From positions 5,270,001 to 5,334,000 of the forward strand of contig NZ_CP033972.1 in NCBI RefSeq assembly GCF_003855095.1: 64,000 bases of DNA, written 5' to 3'. How positions within the stretch are numbered: position 1 is the first letter of the stretch; every line of letters begins with the position of its first letter. This document shows, one piece after another, positions 44,535 to 52,637 of the stretch. Both the position numbers and the translations under genes were made by a program. Below the pieces are notes generated by a model. It made no database searches and was not told the DNA's origin. It saw nothing but the letters and a program-made list of their open reading frames with translations. This DNA is from Gordonia insulae. GTDB taxonomy: Bacteria > Actinomycetota > Actinomycetes > Mycobacteriales > Mycobacteriaceae.

Positions 44535-44960
44535 ATGGCCTCTCTGGACGACCCGAAGATCCGCGAATTCCTGACCGGTGGCACCAAGACCGGGCACCTG
44601 GGGTACCTGGCCAAGGACGGTCGGCCGCTGGCCGCGCCGATCTGGTTCGTGCTCGACGGTGACCGCATCGCCTTCAACACGGGTGCCACCACCGCGAAAG
44701 GTCGCGCAATACAACGAGATCCGCGAGTCGTGCTGACCGTGGACCTACCGGAGCCGCCGTACGCCTTCGTCCAGATCCAGGGCGTGGTGGTGATCGATGA
44801 GGATCTCGACGAGGTGCGGAGGATCGCCACCCTGTGTGGCGGTCGCTACATGGGCCCCGACCGGGCGGACGAGTTCGGGGCGCGCAACGGCGTCCCCGGC
44901 GAGCTCGCGGTGTGGATCGACACGACAAAGGTGATCGCGGGGCTCGACGTCTCCGGCTGA
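44535..44960 (+). CDS. PPOX class (probable F420-dependent) oxidoreductase
   Basis: A 141-residue split-barrel flavin/deazaflavin reductase: TGHLGYLAKDGRPLAAPIWFVLDGDRIAFNTG and KGRAIQRDPRVVLTVD are the family landmarks (Rv0121c/Rv1155-like). TAGGGT lies 6 bases before the ATG (44523-44528), so the transcript is probably leaderless and separate from mftG. Whether it binds F420 or FMN is not decidable by eye. Confidence 0.8.
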   Translation: MASLDDPKIREFLTGGTKTGHLGYLAKDGRPLAAPIWFVLDGDRIAFNTGATTAKGRAIQRDPRVVLTVDLPEPPYAFVQIQGVVVIDEDLDEVRRIATLCGGRYMGPDRADEFGARNGVPGELAVWIDTTKVIAGLDVSG

Positions 44961-44990
44961 GCAGCAAACATGGGATGTTAGGCTTTTTGC

Positions 44991-45668
44991 ATGTCGGATC
45001 TGATCACGCCACCTCCGCGTACCAGTGAACTCGTGGTGAGTCGCATGCAGGAACTCATCCGGACCGGCGACTGGCCGGTGGGTGGTCGCATCCCGGCGGA
45101 GCCCGCACTCGTCACCCAGTTCGGTGTGGGGCGCAACACGATTCGAGAAGCCGTACGCGCGTTGGAGCACTCCGGGATGCTGGTGCCGCGCCGCGGTGAC
45201 GGTACCTACGTGCGTAGCCGCAACGTTCTGGCCGCAGCGATCGAGCGCTGCGTTCCGCGGTCGGACGTCCTGGAGCTGCTCGGTGCCCGTCGCGCCGTCG
45301 AGGTGGAGGCGGCGGCCGCCGCGGCGGACTGCGCGACGACGGCGCAGATCGAGGGTCTGCGCAGCCTGCTCAGTGCTACCGAGGGCGCTCTCGAGGTCGG
45401 CGACCACGCGGCATACACCCAGTCCGACATAGCATTTCACGCTGCGGTGGTCGCCGCGTCCGGGAACGGCCTGCTCGTCGAGCTGTACGGCGGGATCGTC
45501 GAGGTGATGCAGCGCGTGCACTCCGCGGTGCTCGATGCGAGCCGGGCCGACGGAGTGCATCCGCCGGGACATTCGGTGGTCGTCGACGCAATCGAGGCGG
45601 GTGACGCGGCTGCGGCCCGAGCGGCGGTCCACTCCTATCTCGACCATGCACGCGACGGCCTGACATGA
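44991..45668 (+). CDS. FadR-type GntR family regulator
   Basis: A 225-residue protein: winged helix-turn-helix (about 8-75, GGRIPAEPALVTQFGVGRNTIREAVRALEHSGML) and an FCD ligand domain (about 90-220, with FHAAVVAASGN and HPPGHSVVVDAI). TAGGCT (44979-44984) lies six bases before the ATG and no ribosome site is visible, hence leaderless. The stop overlaps the MFS gene (ATGA), which it most likely controls. Confidence 0.87.
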   Translation: MSDLITPPPRTSELVVSRMQELIRTGDWPVGGRIPAEPALVTQFGVGRNTIREAVRALEHSGMLVPRRGDGTYVRSRNVLAAAIERCVPRSDVLELLGARRAVEVEAAAAAADCATTAQIEGLRSLLSATEGALEVGDHAAYTQSDIAFHAAVVAASGNGLLVELYGGIVEVMQRVHSAVLDASRADGVHPPGHSVVVDAIEAGDAAAARAAVHSYLDHARDGLT

Positions 45669-46903
45669 CGGCACGACGACCGGCGGTCGAGGTCTCGCCC
45701 GACCCTGCGGACGAGACGGTGCTGCCGGCGCGGGATGCGAGTGCGCCACGCGGGATCGCCGCCGTCGTGGCCGCCATCGGCATCATGCTCGTCGCGGCGA
45801 ATCTGCGTCCACCGGTGGTCTCGGTGGCCCCGCTGGTGGACGACATCATGACCGACATCGGATTCAGCAGTGCGGCAGCCGGTTTGCTGACGACGCTACC
45901 GGTGCTCTTCTTCGGGCTCAGTGCGCCGTTCGCGCCCCGGATCGGGGCCCGGTTCGGTATCGAGCGGACGATCTTCGGCTCATTGATCGTGTTGATCGCG
46001 GGGATGTGCCTCCGGTACCTGCCGAACACCGTGACGCTCCTCGTCGGTTCGGCGGTCATCGGCGCGGCGATCGGTGTCTGCAACGTGGTGTTGCCGGCAT
46101 TGATCAAGCGTGACTTCGCGCATCGATCGGGCCTGATGACCGGGCTGTACTCGATGACCCTCTCCGGTGGTGCGGCGATCGCCGCGGCGCTGACGATTCC
46201 GATCGATGAGCGAGTCGACGGCAACTGGCGACTCACCCTGACTTCGTGGTCACTACTCGCGGTGGTGGCGCTGGTGGTCTGGGTGCCGCAGCTGTCGAGG
46301 GTGCATCGCGTGGTCGTCGACCACGCTCCGGTATCGCTGTGGCGCAATCGGATCGCATGGTCGGTGACCGTCTTCATGGGCGCCCAGTCGCTGATCTTCT
46401 ACACCTTCAGCGCATGGCTGCCGCAATATCTGCTCGATCACGGGCGGACCGACGGGCAGGCGGGGGCGATCCTCGCGATCGGTCAAGTGGTCGCGTTGCT
46501 CTCATCGTTGCTGATCCCCATCGTCGCGGGGCGATTCGCCGACCAGCGGTTGATCACCCTGTCGGTGGTCGGTGTGTGCGCGGTCGGTTTCATCGGCCTG
46601 CTGGCGACCGATCAGGTCGTGACCCTGTGGGTCATGCTCATCATGTTCGGGCCTGGTGCCTCGATCAGCCTGGCGCTGCTGTTCATGGTGCTGCGCAGCC
46701 CGTCGACCGCGGTGACCGGCCAGGTGAGTGGCATGGCCCAATCGGTGGGTTACGCCGTCGCCGCGTTCGGTCCCATTCTCATCGGGGCGCTGCACGACGT
46801 CACGGGGTCCTGGAATGTGGCGATGGCGGTGCTGGGTCTGGCGTTGCTCCCGCAGGGACTGGCCGCCCTCCTGGCCGCGAAGAACGTCACGATGCGGGTG
46901 TGA
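45665..46903 (+). CDS. MFS transporter (CynX/NimT type)
   Basis: A 412-residue major facilitator with twelve hydrophobic segments. AANLRPPVVSVAPLVDDI in helix 1 and the loop after it, LPVLFFGLSAPFAPRIGARFG (motif A area) and LPALIKRDFAHRSGLMTGLYS are typical of the CynX/NimT cyanate and nitroimidazole transporter group. The charged ~28-residue N-terminus is cytoplasmic. It is co-translated with the GntR regulator. Substrate not known. Confidence 0.88.
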   Translation: MTARRPAVEVSPDPADETVLPARDASAPRGIAAVVAAIGIMLVAANLRPPVVSVAPLVDDIMTDIGFSSAAAGLLTTLPVLFFGLSAPFAPRIGARFGIERTIFGSLIVLIAGMCLRYLPNTVTLLVGSAVIGAAIGVCNVVLPALIKRDFAHRSGLMTGLYSMTLSGGAAIAAALTIPIDERVDGNWRLTLTSWSLLAVVALVVWVPQLSRVHRVVVDHAPVSLWRNRIAWSVTVFMGAQSLIFYTFSAWLPQYLLDHGRTDGQAGAILAIGQVVALLSSLLIPIVAGRFADQRLITLSVVGVCAVGFIGLLATDQVVTLWVMLIMFGPGASISLALLFMVLRSPSTAVTGQVSGMAQSVGYAVAAFGPILIGALHDVTGSWNVAMAVLGLALLPQGLAALLAAKNVTMRV

Positions 46904-47110
46904 CACGCGAGGCCTTGGCCTCATCTGCCGGCTTCGGTCGGTCGGCCCGCGGGTCGGTCGATCTTGTCAGTGGCCCGTTGTAGAGTTCTTGGCAGCAGGA
47001 ACAAATGATGTGATGATGCGGGTGGAGGGCTTGGTGCCCTTGGCCTTTCAGGAAATGTTGATGCCGGAGCTGTCCTGCGGTGGTGTCCATTTCTCTGGAA
47101 GGTGGTTGCG

Positions 47111-48706
47111 GTGTCGGGTCGGGCGTGGTCGGTGGCGTCGTGGTGGGCAGCGGCTTCGCCGTGGCCGGATCTGCCTGCGATGTTCACCGGACACGTCGAG
47201 GTCGACGAGGTCGGCGAGGCCGACATCAATGATCTGATCGGCAGTCTCGTCGCCACCCAGCGGGGTCGCTCGTTTCTGGCGTGGCGCGACTATCAGGTGG
47301 CCGCCGAACTGCACTCGCGGTTGGTGCGCACCGAATCCGACCCGCACGATCTCTTGCTGGTCGATGGTCTTGCTGAATGTGCCGCCCGGATCGCGATCAC
47401 CTTCGGGATCGGACAGGGCACAGCCGAACGACTGATCACCGAGGGTCTGGCCCTGCGCGACCGGCTTCCGCAGGTGGCGCAACGGTTGCGCGACGGTCGG
47501 ATCTCGGCCGAGCGCGTGAAGTCGATCATCGCGCGCACCGACCTCGTCGACGGACATGACTGTGCCGCCGAGGTTGATGCCGACATCGCCGCCCGCCTGG
47601 ACCTGCACCAGGGTGCGTGGTCCTCGGAGCGGTTGCGCGACATGGTCGATCGCATCGTCTACCGCCACGATCCCGATGCGGTACGCGAACGCCGTCAGAC
47701 GGCCTTGGATGCCCGCGGTGTGCACACGCAGCCGCTGCCCGACGGCATGGCGAGGTATTCGGCGACCATGTCAGCGGAGAACGCGCGACTCTCGGATGCC
47801 TGCGTGAAGGCGCTGGCCGAAACGGTCTGTGCCCATGATGCGCGGACCGCGCAGCAACGCCGCTCGGATGCCGCGTTCGCCCTGTTGACCGGCACCGCGT
47901 TCGAATGTGAATGCGACGGCCAGGACTGCACCGCCGTCACCCCCGAGCAGGGCGCCGCGCCGCCGACCGGCAGCAGAGTCGTCGTCCACGTGGTGGTCGA
48001 CGAATCCACCTTGAACGGCGACGCCGACAACGCCGGCCACCTCGCGGGACACGGCGTCATCTCCGGCGAACACGCCCGCGACCTCGCCGCGCGCCCCGAC
48101 GCGGTGATCAAGCCGTTGGTGGCCAAGGGCACACCCGAGAACGCCGACGGCCCGTTCACCCTGCCCGCGCACCTGCCGTCGGATCCGTATCGGCCGAGCA
48201 CCGCGTTGGACACGTTCGTGCGCATCCGGGACGGCTCCAGCGTCATCCCCGGCTCGACGGTTTCGGCATTCGACGCCGACCTCGACCACGTCGGCGAGTT
48301 CGACCACGAGAATCCCGCGCAGGGTGGCCCTACGTCGCCGGACAATCTCAACGCGAAGCACCGATTCGGGCACCTGCTCAAGACCTTCGGGAAGTGGGTC
48401 GATGATCAGTTTCGCGATCGCCACGGCGACCTGCGAACCGAATTCATCACCCCCGAGGGCCTGGTGATCCCCGGCGACCCGGAGAACCTCGAAGTCCTGT
48501 TCCCCGGCTTGCGGAGGATTCGATTCACCGGGCCGCCGCTCGGCGACGCCGGTCCCGACGCCGGCGACCAGCCACCTCCCGCCCGTCGCATGAGCCGGGT
48601 GGCGGCCAAACACGCTCGCCGACGCCAGGAACGCGAGCGGAATCGGCGACGTCGCGAATCGGAGGGCGAATCGCATGGGGGATCCGACACCGGCCCCGAG
48701 AGCTGA
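47111..48706 (+). CDS. DUF222/HNH endonuclease (13E12 repeat family) protein
   Basis: A 531-residue protein with a DUF222 N-terminal part (about 60-290) and a C-terminal HNH nuclease motif (LDHVGEFDHENPAQGGPTSPDNLNAKHRFGHLLKT, about 395-430 in segments) where His-Asn-His metal ligands are visible. It ends in an Arg-rich basic tail. Such genes are multicopy in mycobacteria and Gordonia and some sit on mobile elements, but I see no flanking repeats here. I start at the GTG at 47111, 8 bases after GGAAGG. Alone between a transporter and a convergent racemase. Confidence 0.82.
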   Translation: MSGRAWSVASWWAAASPWPDLPAMFTGHVEVDEVGEADINDLIGSLVATQRGRSFLAWRDYQVAAELHSRLVRTESDPHDLLLVDGLAECAARIAITFGIGQGTAERLITEGLALRDRLPQVAQRLRDGRISAERVKSIIARTDLVDGHDCAAEVDADIAARLDLHQGAWSSERLRDMVDRIVYRHDPDAVRERRQTALDARGVHTQPLPDGMARYSATMSAENARLSDACVKALAETVCAHDARTAQQRRSDAAFALLTGTAFECECDGQDCTAVTPEQGAAPPTGSRVVVHVVVDESTLNGDADNAGHLAGHGVISGEHARDLAARPDAVIKPLVAKGTPENADGPFTLPAHLPSDPYRPSTALDTFVRIRDGSSVIPGSTVSAFDADLDHVGEFDHENPAQGGPTSPDNLNAKHRFGHLLKTFGKWVDDQFRDRHGDLRTEFITPEGLVIPGDPENLEVLFPGLRRIRFTGPPLGDAGPDAGDQPPPARRMSRVAAKHARRRQERERNRRRRESEGESHGGSDTGPES

Positions 48707-48721
48707 CCAGATGGCCCGGGC

Positions 48722-49450
48722 TCACGTCCGTCCGAAACCCTCCAGCGGACCGGAGTAGATCTTCGTTGGGGGAGAGGCGAACTCGCCGGACGCCGTGCCC
48801 GTCCGCAGCCCCATCGCGGCCATCGACGACAGCATGCCGACCCCGGCGGCGACGCCGTCGATAACCGGGGCGCCGATCGCATCGCTGATGCGGTGGGCGA
48901 GGTCTGCCATCCCGGCACAACCGAGGACGATGGCATCGGATCCGTCGGCATGAAGCGCTTCGCGGCAGGCCTTCTCGAGGATGTCCGCGGTTGCCGGGTT
49001 GGTCTCGAGTTCGAGCACGGGGATGTCGCAGGCATGGATACCCCGGCACTGTCGGGCGAATCCATAGTGCTCGACCAGATCTCCTGCGCGCCCGATCGTT
49101 CGGTCCAACGTGGTGACGATCGAGAAGCCACGACCGAGGGGCGCCGCGACATGCATGGCGGCCTCCGCGATGCCGAGCACCGGGGCCACCGCGATCTCAC
49201 GCGCGGCGTCGAGTCCGGGATCACCGAAGCACGCGATGAGGTAGCCGTCGTGATCCGGATGGTCGTCGATGGCACGCAGCAGACCCGGTACGGCGAGCGC
49301 CTCGTCGTAGTGACTCTCGATGGACGCCGGACCCATCGGTGAAGTGACAGCGACGATCTCGGCGTCGGGTCGGGCAACGGAACGCGCCGCGACGGCGATG
49401 ACCTCGGTCATCGCCGTCGCGGTGTTCGGATTGATGACGCAGATGCGCAT
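48722..49450 (-). CDS. Asp/Glu/hydantoin racemase family protein
   Basis: A 242-residue protein starting MRICVINPNTATAMTE. Both catalytic cysteines of the family are present: Cys74 (ACFGDPG) and Cys178 (LGCAGM). Known members racemise 5-substituted hydantoins, aspartate, glutamate or allantoin. It lies 17 bases downstream of the NCS1 transporter gene on the same strand, forming a transport-racemase pair. Confidence 0.87.
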   Translation of the reverse strand: MRICVINPNTATAMTEVIAVAARSVARPDAEIVAVTSPMGPASIESHYDEALAVPGLLRAIDDHPDHDGYLIACFGDPGLDAAREIAVAPVLGIAEAAMHVAAPLGRGFSIVTTLDRTIGRAGDLVEHYGFARQCRGIHACDIPVLELETNPATADILEKACREALHADGSDAIVLGCAGMADLAHRISDAIGAPVIDGVAAGVGMLSSMAAMGLRTGTASGEFASPPTKIYSGPLEGFGRT

Positions 49451-49467
49451 CGTCGGCGGCGTCACTC

Positions 49468-51036
49468 TCAGAGCGCGGACGGCTCGAGCTTGCCGTCCTT
49501 GGCCGTGGGGAGCACGGCCGGCTCCTCGCCGGCGGTGTAGATGAAGCTCGCGGGAGCGAACTTCATGCCCAGCCAGTAGATCAGGGCGCCGGCCGCCGCG
49601 CCCATGAACCAGGTGAAACTGGCCTGATATGCGGTGCCCCAGATGACGAAGCTGATCGGCAGGATCGACGCCACGATCACCGCGATCACCGCGATCGGGT
49701 TCCATCCGTTCCGATAGGAGTACGACTTCCCGGCGTCCATGCTGAACAGATCGTCGACCTCGATCTTCTGCTTCTTGATGACGTAGAAGTCGATGATCAG
49801 GATGCCGAACAGCGGACCGATCACCGCGCCCAGCGTGTCCATCGTGTAGTGGATGGCGGTCGGGTTGTTGAACAGGTTCCACGGAGTGATCAGCACCGAG
49901 CCGACCGCCGCGATCATGCCGCCGGTGCGCCAGGTGATCTTGGTCGGTGCAACATTCGAGAAGTCGAAGGCAGGCGACACGAAGTTGGCCACGATGTTGA
50001 TGCCGATGGTGGCGATGGCGAAGGTCAGCACGCCGAGCACGGCCGCGGTGGTGTTGTCGATCCGGTCGACGATGTGCACCGGATCGGTGATGATGCTGCC
50101 GTCCTCGTCGGTACCGATCACCGTGGCACCGGCGGACACCGTGCACACCACCAGCAGCGAGAAGAACAGGAAGTTGACCGGCAGACCCCAGAAATTGCCC
50201 TTCTTCACCTCGGCGAACGACTTGCCGTAGCGGGAGAAGTCGCCGAAGTTGAGCATCGGACCGGAGAAATACGAGACCACGAGGGCGAACGCGCTGATCA
50301 TCTGGGTGACCGACGACCAACCCGACAGCCCCGGACCTTCGGAGAGATCAAAGCTGACGTTGCTCCAGCCGGCCTTGACGATCAGGTATGCGGCCAGCGC
50401 GATCATCACGACATACACAGCGGGACCGCAGAAGTCGATGAACTTGCGGATCGTGTCCATGCCGTTCCAGAACACGAACGCCTGCAGGATCCACATGAGG
50501 ATGAAGCCGGCCCACCCGAGAGTGCTCAGACCGAGGAAACCGTGCTGATCGACGTCGCCCCACGGCGCCAGCCCGGGCCAGAACTTCAGCGCGAGCAGAC
50601 CGAAAGCGACTGAGGCCAGGTAGGTCTGGATGCCGTACCAGACCACCGCGATCAGGCCGCGGATGATGGCCGCGATATTGGCGCCCTTGACGCCGAATGC
50701 GACTCGCGTGGTGACCGGGTAGGGGACACCGGCCAACTGTGACGGCTTGGCCACCAGGTTGCACAGGATGTTGACGGCGACGATGCCCACCAACAGCGCG
50801 ACCAACACCTGCCATGCGGCGATCCCCAGGGCGAAGAGGCTGCCGGCGAAGACATATCCGCCGACGCTGTGCACATCGGACATCCAGAAGGCGAAGATGT
50901 TGTACCACGTCCACTTCTGTTCCTTCAGTGGCGCGAGATCGGAATTCGTGAGGTTCTGGTGATACCCCAGTTTGATGACGCTCTCGCCGGCAGCACTCTC
51001 GTGAGCTGTCGCGACGTCGGCAGAAGGTGCAGACAT
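49468..51036 (-). CDS. NCS1 family nucleobase/hydantoin/allantoin transporter
   Basis: A 522-residue carrier with twelve hydrophobic segments. The first helix region WTWYNIFAFWMSDVHSVGGYVFAGSLF, PVTTRVAFGVKGANIAAIIRGLIAVVWYGIQTYL and GPMLNFGDFSRYG are landmarks of the NCS1 family that includes Mhp1 and PucI. With the racemase it points to uptake of a hydantoin or ureide, but no hydantoinase, carbamoylase or allantoinase is near. GGGAG precedes the ATG. Confidence 0.88.
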   Translation of the reverse strand: MSAPSADVATAHESAAGESVIKLGYHQNLTNSDLAPLKEQKWTWYNIFAFWMSDVHSVGGYVFAGSLFALGIAAWQVLVALLVGIVAVNILCNLVAKPSQLAGVPYPVTTRVAFGVKGANIAAIIRGLIAVVWYGIQTYLASVAFGLLALKFWPGLAPWGDVDQHGFLGLSTLGWAGFILMWILQAFVFWNGMDTIRKFIDFCGPAVYVVMIALAAYLIVKAGWSNVSFDLSEGPGLSGWSSVTQMISAFALVVSYFSGPMLNFGDFSRYGKSFAEVKKGNFWGLPVNFLFFSLLVVCTVSAGATVIGTDEDGSIITDPVHIVDRIDNTTAAVLGVLTFAIATIGINIVANFVSPAFDFSNVAPTKITWRTGGMIAAVGSVLITPWNLFNNPTAIHYTMDTLGAVIGPLFGILIIDFYVIKKQKIEVDDLFSMDAGKSYSYRNGWNPIAVIAVIVASILPISFVIWGTAYQASFTWFMGAAAGALIYWLGMKFAPASFIYTAGEEPAVLPTAKDGKLEPSAL

Positions 51037-51198
51037 GGTGGTTCTCCCGGTCGGACGGAGTCAGCGACGGACGGTCGGGGACGCTGATGTGATCACGCTA
51101 AGAACGCTTTGTTACCCGGGAATTAACGGATAGATATATTTCCGGATGACGGCTTTCTATTTCCCATCGCATGCCGAGAATGCGCCGGAATGTGACCG

Positions 51199-51918
51199 TT
51201 ATGTCTGATTCTGTTCCGCGGCGGCGGTGCGGCCGTTGCGTTGACGGTCGTGCGTGGCGCCCGCCACGGTCACCCCGCAGATAAGCACCGCGGCGAGGAG
51301 CAACGCGGCGCCCATGTGTACATGCAGCATCGCGGCGCCGATGCCGGCGCCGCAGATGATCGCCACCACGGCGGCGATCCGGCGGCCCGTCCCACTCCCG
51401 TTGCCGGAGCCGAGGACCGAGTCCGCCGCCAGACCCGTGATGGTCGATGTCACCACCACGGTGGTCACATCCTTGACCGCCACCACCCGCGCGGCGGCCG
51501 CCTGGATGCCCATCGCGGTGGCCGCGATGGTGGTGACGGTGACCATCGTCGGCTTGCTCGGATCCTCACCGACGACGAACAATGTTGTCGCCAGGCCGAA
51601 CATGATCAGCGCGACCGTCGCGAACAAGACGGTTGTCCCCGTGGTCCATCGCCGCCCCTGCTGACGGAGTACACGACCGCCGACAGCGGCGCCGACCATG
51701 AAACCGACCAGCGCCATCGCCGGGCCGAGAACCGGTAGATCGGAACCGCCGGCGATCGCCATGCCCAACACGACGACGTTGCCGGTCATGTTCCCGGTGA
51801 ACACCTTGTCGAGTCCGAGATAGCCGACTGCGTCGTTGATCCCGGTGGTGAAGGTCAGGATGATCATCAGGATCAGGTGCATACGCTCGTCCGGAATCCG
51901 TGTGAGCCGGGTGAACAA
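51199..51918 (-). CDS. YoaK/DUF1275 family membrane protein
   Basis: A 239-residue membrane protein with about six hydrophobic segments. TTGINDAVGYLGLDKVFTGNMTGNVVVLG is the DUF1275 signature and VVVTSTITGLAADS recurs in the second half. Function unknown. A TTG start with GGAG six bases upstream is preferred; the next ATG is 12 codons further on. It lies 11 bases after the GntR gene, thus in its operon. A 162-base AT-rich spacer separates it from the NCS1 gene. Confidence 0.78.
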   Translation of the reverse strand: MFTRLTRIPDERMHLILMIILTFTTGINDAVGYLGLDKVFTGNMTGNVVVLGMAIAGGSDLPVLGPAMALVGFMVGAAVGGRVLRQQGRRWTTGTTVLFATVALIMFGLATTLFVVGEDPSKPTMVTVTTIAATAMGIQAAAARVVAVKDVTTVVVTSTITGLAADSVLGSGNGSGTGRRIAAVVAIICGAGIGAAMLHVHMGAALLLAAVLICGVTVAGATHDRQRNGRTAAAEQNQT

Positions 51919-51929
51919 GAGGAACTCCG

Positions 51930-52637
51930 TCAGTTGTCGTGCCGCACGTCGAGTTCGGCGGCGGTCTCGATGATCGCACTCTCCAGGCGTTGATGGTGCA
52001 CCTGGGCCACGCGGAGCACTGCATCGACATCGCGGGCGGCGAAGGAATCGAGCAACGCTGCGTGGTCATCGTTGAGGGCTTGCTGCGTCTGTGATCCGAC
52101 GGAGCGCATGACCTGGAACGGCTCGGTCAGATTCCACGTGGCCTCGAACATGTTGAGCAGGCGCGGCATCTCGCATGGTGCGGTCAGTTCGCGGTGAAAG
52201 TCGCGCGAGATGTTGTGAAATGCCTTGCGGTCGTTGTACTTCACCGCCGTCACCAGTTCGACATGACGGTCCCGGGCGCGCGCCAGGCCGTCCGAGTCGA
52301 TGCGCTCCACGGCTCGGGCGAGTGCGGCCTGCTCCAGAGTCCCACGCACGAAGTAGATCTCACGAAGCTCGTCGGTCGAGAGCTGGCTGACCCGGTAGCC
52401 GGCGTTGCGTTGATGCACCACCAGTCCCTCGCCGACCAGTGTCTTGAGTGCTTCGCGAACCGGGATGGGGCTGACCTGGAACGCATCCGCGACCTCGCCG
52501 GGCGGGATCTGCGCCCCGGGCGGTGCTCCGCCCGACAGGATCAACCGACGTAACTCCTCGAGCACGTTGGCGCGCTCGTTGCCCGACCGGGTCTCGATGA
52601 GTTGGGCGATGAGGCGGTCGGTCATGCGTGAGTTCAT
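51930..52637 (-). CDS. GntR family transcriptional regulator
   Basis: A 235-residue GntR/FadR protein. The winged helix at about 20-85 reads GAQIPPGEVADAFQVSPIPVREALKTLVGEGLV; an FCD domain with RDFHREL and HHQRL metal-type histidines follows. Its ATG overlaps the S9 peptidase stop (ATGA), so it is coupled with the peptidase rather than with the transporter. It is followed at 11 bases by the DUF1275 gene. Confidence 0.87.
   Translation of the reverse strand: MNSRMTDRLIAQLIETRSGNERANVLEELRRLILSGGAPPGAQIPPGEVADAFQVSPIPVREALKTLVGEGLVVHQRNAGYRVSQLSTDELREIYFVRGTLEQAALARAVERIDSDGLARARDRHVELVTAVKYNDRKAFHNISRDFHRELTAPCEMPRLLNMFEATWNLTEPFQVMRSVGSQTQQALNDDHAALLDSFAARDVDAVLRVAQVHHQRLESAIIETAAELDVRHDN

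Noticed and set aside
46907..46924. GAGGCC/GGCCTC inverted repeat as a terminator after the MFS gene.
   Set aside because: The loop would have only two bases, so the hairpin is not stable as drawn.
47111..48706. HNH gene as part of a mobile element.
   Set aside because: I found no terminal inverted repeats, no target duplication, no integrase, and the base composition is like that of the neighbours. The 13E12 family name alone does not prove mobility.
49468..50320. Extension of the racemase reading frame upstream through the NCS1 transporter gene.
   Set aside because: The frame stays open by GC bias only; the family N-terminus MRICVINPNT is at 49450 and the region upstream is the coding region of the transporter.
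51121..51146. CGGA-N10-TCCG dyad in the AT-rich spacer before the NCS1 gene as a GntR operator.
   Set aside because: Only four-base arms; likely by chance. The region probably holds the promoter, but I cannot define its boxes.
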